Of a stretch of DNA of 64,000 nucleotides, positions 57,539-64,000 are shown piece after piece. Position numbers and translations under genes: made by a program. The notes under the pieces were generated by a model. That model worked only from the letters and a program-made list of their open reading frames with translations. It was not told where the DNA came from and searched no databases. Where the stretch lies: contig OZ241368.1 in NCBI GenBank assembly GCA_965200525.1, positions 6,572,001 to 6,636,000 of the forward strand, read 5' to 3'. The stretch's first letter is position 1. Every line of letters begins with the position of its first letter. This DNA is from JANNPJ01 sp965200525 (GTDB lineage Bacteria > Actinomycetota > Actinomycetes > Actinomycetales > Kineosporiaceae).

Positions 57539-60028
57539 GTGACCAAGGCTCCGATCAGCACGTACCGTCTCCAGATCCGGGCCGAGTTCGGGTTCACCGC
57601 CGTCGCCGACATCGCCGGCTACCTCGACCGGCTGGGCGTCTCGCACGCCTATCTGTCCCCGATCCTGCAAGCAGGCCCCGGTTCGGCCCACGGCTACGAC
57701 GTCATCGATCACGACCGGCTGTCGTCCGACGCCGGCGGTGGGCCGGCCTTCGCGGCGATGACCGCGGCGCTGCGCGAACGCGGCCTGCTCGCGATCGCCG
57801 ACATCGTGCCCAACCACATGGCCGTGCCCACCCCGGTCCGGCTGAACGAGGCCCTCTGGTCGGTGCTGCGGGACGGCCCGGACTCCGAGTGCGCCCGCTG
57901 GTTCGACGTCGACTGGTCGGTGCCGGCCAACGCGATCCTGATGCCGGTGCTCGGCAACCGGATCGGCAAGGTGCTGGCCGACGGCGAGCTCAGCCTGGAC
58001 CGCTCCGGCCCCGAGCCGGTGCTGCGCTACTACGAGAACGAGTTCCCGGTCCGGGCCGGCACCGAGGACCTGCCGCTGCCCGACCTGGTGGCCCGGCAGT
58101 GGTACCGGCTGGCCTGGTGGCGGGTCGCCGACGACGAGCTCAACTACCGCCGGTTCTTCGACGTCGACACCCTGGCCGCCGTCCGGGTCGAGGACCCGGT
58201 GGTGTTCGACGCCACTCATTCGCTGATCCAGCAACTGATCGCCGACGGCTCGCTGACCGGCCTGCGGATCGACCACCCGGACGGCCTGGCCGACCCCCGC
58301 GGCTACCTGCGCCAGCTGGCCGCGGCCACGGACGGCACCTGGGTCGCGGTCGAGAAGATCCTGGAGGACGGCGAGACCCTGCCGACCGACTGGGCCTGCG
58401 CTGGCACCACCGGGTACGACGCGCTGAACCAGGTCTGCGGCCTGTTCGTCGACCCGGCCGGCGCGGCTCCGCTGTCGATCGCGCTGGACTCGTTCACCGG
58501 TGGCTCGCCGACCCTGGAGAAGGTGATCGACGAGTCCAAGCGACTGATCATCGACGAGAGCCTGCACACCGAGGTCCGCCGCCTGGTCGACCTGCTGGTC
58601 GCCATCTGCAGCGCCGACCTGGACCTGCGCGACCACACCCGGCGGGCGCTGCGCGAGTCGGTGACCGAGTTGCTGGTGGCGATGGACCGGTACCGGGCCT
58701 ACGTGGTGCCGGGTGAGAGCGCCCCGGACGAGGCCGCGGCCACCATCGCCCGGGCGGCGGCGATCGCGGCCGAGCGGGTGCCCGAGGAGGCCCTGGACAC
58801 CCTGGACCTGGTCTGCGAGCTGGCCCTGGACGGGCCGGCGGCCCAGAACGACCCCCGGCGGGCCGAATTCGTCGTCCGGTTCCAGCAGACCTGCGGCCCG
58901 GTGATGGCCAAGGGCATCGAGGACACCGCGTTCTACCGCTGGTACCGGCTGATCTCGCTGAACGAGGTGGGCGCCGACCCGGCCGCGTTCGGCGTCGTCC
59001 CGGAGGAGTTCCACGCCTTCGCCGGCCGGCTGAACCGCGACTGGCCGACGTCCATGACCACCCTCTCGACCCACGACACCAAACGGTCCGAGGACGCGCG
59101 GGCCCGGCTGGCCGGCCTGGCCGAGCTGCCGCTGGAGTGGGCCGGTGCCGTTCACCAGTGGCGGGAGCTGGCCTCCGGGCACCGCTCCCCCGACGGCTGG
59201 CCCGACCGGGAGACCGAGTACCTGTTCTGGCAGACCGTGGTGGCCACCTGGTCGAGCGCCGGCCCGGCCCACCCGGACCGGATCGTGCAGTACCTGTCCA
59301 AGGCCACCCGCGAGGCCAAGCTCCACACCTCCTGGACCAGCCCGGACGCCGCCTACGACTCGGCCGTGGAGTCGTTCGCCCGGGCTGTGTTGGCCGAGCC
59401 GGCGGTGCTGGCCGCGGTGGGCGCGTTCTGCGAGCAGCTGGCCGAGCCGACCCGGGTCGCCGTGCTGGGCCAGAAGCTGGTTCAGCTGACCATGCCCGGT
59501 GTGGCCGACGTCTACCAGGGCACCGAGATCGTCGACCTGTCCCTGGTCGACCCGGACAACCGGCGCCCGGTCGACTACGAGCGGCGCAGCCGCCTGCTGG
59601 CCGCGCTCGACGACGCCGGCCCGGCCGGCGATCGGCCGATCACCGAGACCCTGGCCCGGTTCTCCGACGACGAGCGCCTGGACGCCGAGAAGCTGCTGGT
59701 CACCTCCCGGGTGCTGCGGCTGCGGCGAGAGCACCCGGAATGGTTCACCGGCGGCGGCTACACCCCGGTCGCGACCTCGGCCGGCAACGCCGTCGCCTTC
59801 GGCCGAGGCCTGAATTCGGGATCGGACGGCGCGGTGAACGTGGTCTCGATCGCCACCCGGCTGCCGGTGGCCCTGGCCCGGTACGGCGGCTGGGGCCAGC
59901 ACACGGTCTCGCTGCCGGAGGGCGCCTGGACCGACCGGCTGACCGGCCGCACCGTGCCCGGCGGTTCCGTCCGCCTGGCCGACCTGCTGGCCGACCTGCC
60001 CGTCGCCCTCCTGGTCCGCACCGACTGA
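57539..60028 (+). CDS. treY: Maltooligosyl trehalose synthase
   Basis: An 829-residue GH13_26 enzyme that turns the reducing-end alpha-1,4 bond of maltooligosaccharide into alpha,alpha-1,1. Signatures: STYRLQIRAEFGFTAVADIA, VSHAYLSPILQAGPGSAHGY, ADIVPNHMAV, nucleophile Asp245 in LRIDHPDGLADP, acid/base Glu272 in AVEKILEDGE, and LSTHDTKRSEDARARL. GTG 57539 lies 17 bases after the glgX stop. In many actinobacteria treZ, which releases trehalose, follows; here a broken kinase gene and an Old Yellow Enzyme follow instead, so treZ must be elsewhere if the pathway works. Confidence 0.96.
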   Translation: MTKAPISTYRLQIRAEFGFTAVADIAGYLDRLGVSHAYLSPILQAGPGSAHGYDVIDHDRLSSDAGGGPAFAAMTAALRERGLLAIADIVPNHMAVPTPVRLNEALWSVLRDGPDSECARWFDVDWSVPANAILMPVLGNRIGKVLADGELSLDRSGPEPVLRYYENEFPVRAGTEDLPLPDLVARQWYRLAWWRVADDELNYRRFFDVDTLAAVRVEDPVVFDATHSLIQQLIADGSLTGLRIDHPDGLADPRGYLRQLAAATDGTWVAVEKILEDGETLPTDWACAGTTGYDALNQVCGLFVDPAGAAPLSIALDSFTGGSPTLEKVIDESKRLIIDESLHTEVRRLVDLLVAICSADLDLRDHTRRALRESVTELLVAMDRYRAYVVPGESAPDEAAATIARAAAIAAERVPEEALDTLDLVCELALDGPAAQNDPRRAEFVVRFQQTCGPVMAKGIEDTAFYRWYRLISLNEVGADPAAFGVVPEEFHAFAGRLNRDWPTSMTTLSTHDTKRSEDARARLAGLAELPLEWAGAVHQWRELASGHRSPDGWPDRETEYLFWQTVVATWSSAGPAHPDRIVQYLSKATREAKLHTSWTSPDAAYDSAVESFARAVLAEPAVLAAVGAFCEQLAEPTRVAVLGQKLVQLTMPGVADVYQGTEIVDLSLVDPDNRRPVDYERRSRLLAALDDAGPAGDRPITETLARFSDDERLDAEKLLVTSRVLRLRREHPEWFTGGGYTPVATSAGNAVAFGRGLNSGSDGAVNVVSIATRLPVALARYGGWGQHTVSLPEGAWTDRLTGRTVPGGSVRLADLLADLPVALLVRTD

Positions 60029-60043
60029 CCCGGCGCACCACGA

Positions 60044-60114
60044 CCGCAAAGGAGGACCAATTGCCTCCACCCCACCCGGCCGGCGCTGAAGTGGGCATCG
60101 GTCCTCCTTTGCGG
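60044..60114. repeat. 15-bp inverted repeat enclosing the ribosome-binding site of the kinase pseudogene
   Basis: CCGCAAAGGAGGACC (60044-60058) and GGTCCTCCTTTGCGG (60100-60114) are exact reverse complements separated by 41 bases. The left arm contains AAAGGAGG, the ribosome-binding site for TTG 60061; the right arm lies inside the frame (codons for IGPPLR). In RNA it would hide the ribosome-binding site. Confidence 0.85.
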
Positions 60115-60365
60115 CCGGTGCTGGTGGCCGTTCGGGGCAACTCCGGGGCGGGCAAGAGCACCGTCGCCCGGCGCCTGCAGGTGCAGGCGGGTCGAGGATG
60201 GGCGCTGGTCGAGCAGATGCGCGGCTGGTACGCCGGCTCGACGGCTCCGGCCCGCGCAGTTGCAGCCCGTCCCACTGCGGCCCGGTCAAGCTGACCGCGG
60301 CCGAGGCCCTGGAGATCCGGCGTGACCACACGGCCTACGTGAGCCGGCGGCTCGGAAGGAAATAG
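60061..60365 (+). pseudogene. Broken P-loop kinase/ATP-binding protein gene
   Basis: TTG 60061 opens a frame with VLVAVRGNSGAGKSTVARRL (Walker A) and GRGWALVEQMRGWY, the N-terminus of AAA_33-like kinases that read VEQDYLRR in intact members. The frame ends at 60294 after low-complexity sequence. In another frame, 60285-60365 encodes VKLTAAEALEIRRDHTAYVS, then RRLGRK and a stop, which matches the C-terminus of the same family. The middle (about 100 residues) is missing and the two parts are out of frame, so the gene is inactivated by deletion. The very strong ribosome-binding site survives. Confidence 0.75.
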
Positions 60366-60388
60366 CCGGGCCCGGGGTTGCCGCCAGC

Positions 60389-61468
60389 ATGAGCCGACTC
60401 TTCTCGCCGCTGACCCTGCGGGGCACCACCTTCCGCAACCGGGCCTGGGTGGCCGCCATGTGCCAGTACTCCTCCACCGACGGCCTGCCCTCGGACTGGC
60501 ACCTCGTCCACCTCGGGGCCCGGGCCACCGGCGGCGCCGGGCTGGTGCTGACCGAGGCCACCGCCGTCACCCCCGAGGGCCGGATCAGCCCGGCGGACGC
60601 CGGCATCTGGAACGACGAGCAGGCCGCGGCCTACGAGCGGATCACCGCCTTCGTCGCCGGCCAGGGAGCGGTGCCGGGGATTCAGCTGGCCCACGCCGGC
60701 CGCAAGGCCTCGACCCAGGCCCCCTGGACCGGCCGGGGACATGTCGAGCCGGCCGACGGCGGCTGGCAGACGGTGGCCCCCTCGGCCCTGGCCTTCGGCG
60801 ACTGGCCGGCCCCGAAGGAGCTCTCGGTGGCCGAGATCGGCGACGTCGTCCGCTCCTTCGCGCAGGCCGCCCGGCGGGCCGACGACGCCGGCTTCGAGGT
60901 CGCCGAGCTGCACGCCGCCCACGGCTACCTGCTGCATCAGTTCCTCTCCCCGCTGAGCAACGAGCGGGCCGACGAGTACGGTGGCGACCTGGCCGGCCGC
61001 TCGCGGATCGTGTTCGAGGCGGTGGACGCCGTCCGAGCGGTCTGGCCCGACCACAAGCCGCTGTTCGTCCGGTTCTCGGCCACCGACTGGGCCGAGGGCG
61101 GCTGGACCCTGGAGGAGACGGTCGAGCTGTCCCGGCTGCTCGTCGACCACGGGGTCGACCTGATCGACGTCTCCAGCGGCGGGCTCAGCCCGGCCCAGCA
61201 GGTCGAGGCCGGGCCCGGCTACCAGGTGCCGTTCGCGGCGGCCGTGCGTTCGGGCAGCGGCCTGCCGACCGGCGCGGTCGGGCTGATCACCGAGCCGGCC
61301 CAGGCCGAGCAGGTGCTGGTGGACGGCGCCGCCGACGCGGTGCTGCTGGCCCGGGCGGTGCTGCGGGATCCGGCCTGGCCGCTGCGGGCCCAGTTCGAGC
61401 TCGACGGGGCCGACCCGGACAGCGCCACCCGCTGGCCCGACCAGTACACCCGCGGCACCTGGGGCTGA
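60389..61468 (+). CDS. NADPH-dependent flavin oxidoreductase, Old Yellow Enzyme (YqjM-like)
   Basis: A 359-residue FMN enzyme of the thermophilic-like OYE class. It contains AMCQYSS near residue 25 with the redox-tuning Cys of YqjM, PGIQLAHAGRKAST, the catalytic region ELHAAHGYLLHQFLSPLSNE, the signature ERADEYGGDLAGRSR, and VGLITEPAQAE plus DAVLLARAVLRDPAW for FMN phosphate binding. It reduces the C=C of activated alkenes. ATG 60389 is the first start with the conserved FSPLTLRG strand; the ribosome-binding site is weak. Confidence 0.94.
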   Translation: MSRLFSPLTLRGTTFRNRAWVAAMCQYSSTDGLPSDWHLVHLGARATGGAGLVLTEATAVTPEGRISPADAGIWNDEQAAAYERITAFVAGQGAVPGIQLAHAGRKASTQAPWTGRGHVEPADGGWQTVAPSALAFGDWPAPKELSVAEIGDVVRSFAQAARRADDAGFEVAELHAAHGYLLHQFLSPLSNERADEYGGDLAGRSRIVFEAVDAVRAVWPDHKPLFVRFSATDWAEGGWTLEETVELSRLLVDHGVDLIDVSSGGLSPAQQVEAGPGYQVPFAAAVRSGSGLPTGAVGLITEPAQAEQVLVDGAADAVLLARAVLRDPAWPLRAQFELDGADPDSATRWPDQYTRGTWG

Positions 61469-61512
61469 CCCGGGGTTTAGCGTGGGGGCTCACGCGAGGA
61501 GAGGCCGGCCCG

Positions 61513-63882
61513 ATGTCCACGAAACGCCAGAGCACCGACTACGACGAGTCCGAGCTGAAGGTCAACCCGCCGGAGGACCATGCCGCCGGGCCGACGGCGG
61601 TAGCGGTCTCGATGAAGCGCGCGCTGGAGCGGATGGGCCCCACCCGCACCGCCCGCACACTCTTGAAGCTGAACCAGGCCGAGGGCTTCGACTGCATGAG
61701 CTGCGCCTGGCCCGACCCGGACCCGGGCCACCGGCACACGGCCGAGTTCTGCGAGAACGGCGCCAAGGCGGTGGCCGAGGAGGCGACCAAGGACAGGGCC
61801 ACGCCCGCCTTCTTCGCCGCCCACAGCCTGGCCGAGCTCGACGGGCACAGCGAGTACTGGCTCGGTCAGCAGGGCCGGATCACCCACCCGATGGTGAAGC
61901 GGCCGGGCGGCACCCACTACGAGCCGATCGACTGGGACGACGCCTTCGCCCTGATCGGCGCCGAGCTGAAGGCCCTGGACAACCCCGACCAGGCCACCTT
62001 CTACACCTCCGGCCGGGCCTCGAACGAGGCCGCCTTCGTGTACCAGCTCTTCGTTCGCGCGTTCGGCACCAACAACCTGCCGGACTGCTCGAACATGTGC
62101 CACGAGTCGACCAGCATGGCCCTGCAGGAGTCGATCGGGATCGGCAAGGCCAGCGTCACCCTGGACGACGTCCACACCGCGAAGCTGATCGTGATCGCCG
62201 GCCAGAACCCCGGCACCAACCACCCGCGGATGCTGTCGGCCCTGGAGCTGGCCAAGCAGAACGGCGCCAAGATCCTCACGATCAACCCGTTGCGCGAGGC
62301 CGGCCTGACCCGGTTCAAGAACCCGCAGCGACCCAGCGGCGTGGTCGGCAAGGGCACGGTCCTCTCCGACCTTCACCTGCCGATCAAGCTGAACGGCGAC
62401 CTGGCCCTGTTCCAGGCGTTCGGGGCCCTGCTGGTGGAGTGGGACGCCCTGGACCACGACTTCATCGACCGGCACACCACCGGCTTCGACGGCTGGAAGC
62501 AGCACGTCGGCGCGCTCGACTGGGACGCCGTGGGCCAGGCCACGGGCCTGACCCGGGAGCAGATCACCGAGGCGGCGCAGCTGTTGCGCGACTCCGACTC
62601 GACGGTCTTCTGCTGGGCGATGGGCCTGACCCAGCACCGCAACGCCGTGGCCACGATCAAGGAGGTCGTGAACCTGGCCTTCGCCCAGGGCAACATCGGC
62701 AAGCCGGGGGCCGGCCTGCTGCCGGTGCGCGGGCACTCCAACGTGCAGGGCGACCGCACGATGGGGATCTGGGAGCGGCCGGCGGGCAGCTTCCTGGACG
62801 CGCTGCAGAAGGAGTTCGGCTTCGACCCGCCCCGGGAGAACGGCTTCGACGTGGTCGACTCGATCCGGGCCATGCGGGACGGCAAGGTGCACGTCTTCGT
62901 CGGCCTCGGCGGCAACTTCGCCCAGGCCACACCCGACACCGACGTCACCGCCAAGGCCCTCCGGGGCACCCGGCTGACCGTGCAGATCTCGACCAAGCTC
63001 AACCGCTCGCACCTGATCTGCGGCGAGACCGCGTTGATCCTGCCCACGCTCGGCCGGACCGAGAAGGACGTCCAGGCCACCGGCCCGCAGTGGATCTCGG
63101 TCGAGGACTCCACCTGCTCGGTGCACGCCTCGCGCGGCCCGCTGAAGCCGGCGGGGCCGCTGCTCCGGTCCGAGGTGGCCATCCTCACCGGGATCGCCGA
63201 GGCCACCCTGGGCGAGCGGTACGGCCTCAACTGGAAGGCGATGCGCGACGACTACCGCCGGATCCGCGAGCACATCGCCCGCGTCGTCCCCGGTTGCGAG
63301 AGCTACGAGGTGAACGTGCACCGCCCCGGCGGCTACGTGATGCCGCACCCACCCCGCGACTCGCGAACCTTCACCACGAAGTCGGGCCGGGGCGAGTTCG
63401 TCGCCTCACCGCTGGAGCTGCTCCAGGTGCCGGCCGGGCACCTGGCCCTGCAGACGCTGCGCAGCCACGACCAGTTCAACACCACGATCTACGGCCTCAG
63501 CGACCGCTACCGCGGGATCGAGGGCGGGCGGCGGGTGGTCTTCGTACACCGCGACGACATCACCGCGCTCGGCTTCAACCCCGGCGACCTGGTCGACCTG
63601 GTGACCAAGTGGGACGACGACGACCACCTCCGGTGCGCGCCGTCGTTCCGGATCGTCGAGTACGACACCCCGCGCGGCTCGGCCGCGGCCTACTACCCGG
63701 AGACCAACGCCCTCTGCCCGCTGGACTTCACCTCGCTGTCCAGCAACCAGCCGGCGTTCAAGTCGATCATCGTCTCGCTGGTCCCGGAGGGGACCGGCGG
63801 CGCGGTGATGGCCGGCGGTCAGAACGAGGTCGGCGCCGACCTGGCCCACAAGTCCGATCCGGAGCCCGAGCACCAGTCCTGA
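61513..63882 (+). CDS. FdhF/YdeP-type molybdopterin oxidoreductase
   Basis: A 789-residue large subunit-like molybdoenzyme of the putative formate dehydrogenase/YdeP group. The N-terminus has GFDCMSCAWP (Cys61, Cys64), a reduced metal-binding motif; the bis-MGD domains show TFYTSGRASNEAAFVYQLFV, CSNMCHESTSMALQESIGIG, VIAGQNPGTNHPRML, GLTQHRNAVATIKEVVNLAF and NVQGDRTMGI, and a molydopterin dinucleotide-binding C-terminal domain follows. Neither selenocysteine nor the canonical active-site Cys/Sec-His-Gly motif is visible; CHES takes its place. The YdeP group is linked to acid resistance in E. coli, but the reaction is not known. ATG 61513 follows GAGGAGAGG. Confidence 0.9.
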   Translation: MSTKRQSTDYDESELKVNPPEDHAAGPTAVAVSMKRALERMGPTRTARTLLKLNQAEGFDCMSCAWPDPDPGHRHTAEFCENGAKAVAEEATKDRATPAFFAAHSLAELDGHSEYWLGQQGRITHPMVKRPGGTHYEPIDWDDAFALIGAELKALDNPDQATFYTSGRASNEAAFVYQLFVRAFGTNNLPDCSNMCHESTSMALQESIGIGKASVTLDDVHTAKLIVIAGQNPGTNHPRMLSALELAKQNGAKILTINPLREAGLTRFKNPQRPSGVVGKGTVLSDLHLPIKLNGDLALFQAFGALLVEWDALDHDFIDRHTTGFDGWKQHVGALDWDAVGQATGLTREQITEAAQLLRDSDSTVFCWAMGLTQHRNAVATIKEVVNLAFAQGNIGKPGAGLLPVRGHSNVQGDRTMGIWERPAGSFLDALQKEFGFDPPRENGFDVVDSIRAMRDGKVHVFVGLGGNFAQATPDTDVTAKALRGTRLTVQISTKLNRSHLICGETALILPTLGRTEKDVQATGPQWISVEDSTCSVHASRGPLKPAGPLLRSEVAILTGIAEATLGERYGLNWKAMRDDYRRIREHIARVVPGCESYEVNVHRPGGYVMPHPPRDSRTFTTKSGRGEFVASPLELLQVPAGHLALQTLRSHDQFNTTIYGLSDRYRGIEGGRRVVFVHRDDITALGFNPGDLVDLVTKWDDDDHLRCAPSFRIVEYDTPRGSAAAYYPETNALCPLDFTSLSSNQPAFKSIIVSLVPEGTGGAVMAGGQNEVGADLAHKSDPEPEHQS

Positions 63883-63901
63883 CGCCGGGCCGGCCCTGTT
63901 G

Positions 63902-63940
63902 CCGGTGCTCGGGCCGGCCCGAGCACCGGGCCGGCCCGAG
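63902..63940. terminator. 28-bp perfect palindrome, bidirectional terminator
   Basis: 63902-63929 is a perfect palindrome: CCGGTGCTCGGGCC and its exact complement, with zero spacer. GGGCCGGCCCGAG is repeated directly at 63911-63923 and 63928-63940. It lies between the convergent molybdoenzyme gene and the partial gene at the right edge. Confidence 0.65.
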
Positions 63941-63954
63941 GGACGGCCGGGCGA

Positions 63955-64000
63955 TCAGAGAGCGGCGTCCAGCGTGGCCAGCTCGGCGGCCGAGAGCACT
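63955..64000 (-). CDS. C-terminal end of a gene running in from the right edge
   Basis: On the minus strand the last bases read ...VLSAAELATLDAAL and a TGA stop (63957-63955). The LSxAELATLD ending resembles the tails of MarR-type regulators and similar helical proteins, but 14 residues cannot identify it. Convergence with the molybdoenzyme gene and the palindrome between them support a real gene end. Confidence 0.4.
   Translation of the reverse strand, partial: VLSAAELATLDAAL

Noticed and set aside
57431..60331. A 966-codon open frame on the minus strand opposite treY
   Set aside because: It is a GC-composition shadow of treY, which has intact GH13 motifs in the + strand.
60460..61512. An N-terminal extension of the molybdoenzyme through the Old Yellow Enzyme gene
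   Set aside because: The upstream part is an out-of-frame reading of the flavoenzyme gene; ATG 61513 has a ribosome-binding site and fits the family N-terminus.

Overview
The window is GC-rich DNA with strong G/C third-position bias, frequent GTG starts, GTGA/TGATG gene overlaps and typical actinobacterial families: LuxR-type ATPase regulators, LacI, HxlR, MerR and DeoR regulators, a streptogrisin-like protease with a ricin lectin domain, glgX-treY, AidB and RsgA. It is a chromosomal segment of a free-living, probably soil- or plant-associated member of Actinomycetota; the order cannot be fixed from this window. No rRNA, tRNA, CRISPR array, intact prophage or transposase gene was seen.

Layout. 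1-6.3 kb: truncated LuxR/AAA regulator, metallo-beta-lactamase-fold hydrolase, GH3 glycosidase divergent from a TetR repressor, aroA. 6.5-12.6 kb: polyprenyl sugar-phosphotransferase, membrane GGDEF-EAL protein, a small phage-like protein, and a LacI repressor followed by a complete repressible promoter that drives only a 79-codon stub. 12.6-20.7 kb: a methyltransferase between two arms of a 19-bp inverted repeat, a coupled pair (GH26-like lipoprotein plus a solute-binding protein anchored by three membrane helices), a secreted serine hydrolase, and a three-gene two-component operon whose kinase appears to start at CTG. 20.8-28.1 kb: short stress, regulatory and detoxification units (SDR remnant, alpha/beta hydrolase, SRPBCC, GrpB, HxlR/DoxX, GyrI-like/MerR-GyrI, quinone oxidoreductase, a membrane protein/winged-helix/methyltransferase operon). 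28.1-35.8 kb: a second GH3, an operon of three two-domain YbjQ proteins plus an unknown protein, and the secreted protease.

35.8-46.2 kb is the most coherent system: PfkB kinase, GH4 glycosidase, DeoR regulator, SIS-domain isomerase/deaminase, ABC sugar importer (binding protein and two permeases, no ATPase), secreted GH114 endo-alpha-1,4-polygalactosaminidase, a second PfkB kinase of the LacC/FruK type and a class II aldolase. Together they read as a route for a deacetylated alpha-1,4-galactosamine polymer (Pel or galactosaminogalactan type): extracellular cleavage, oligomer import, alpha-linkage hydrolysis, phosphorylation, deamination to tagatose-6-phosphate, second phosphorylation and aldol cleavage. 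A shared TGC(A/G)CGAA box in both divergent intergenic regions suggests one regulon.

46.2-64 kb: histidine phosphatase, DedA, ornithine cyclodeaminase-like enzyme, two YihY/BrkB membrane proteins on either side of an Excalibur protein, rsgA and a possible 26-residue reading frame, then AidB-like acyl-CoA dehydrogenase, glgX-treY without treZ next to it, a broken P-loop kinase gene whose ribosome-binding site lies in a 15-bp inverted repeat, an Old Yellow Enzyme, an FdhF/YdeP-type molybdoenzyme, and the tail of a convergent gene at the right edge.
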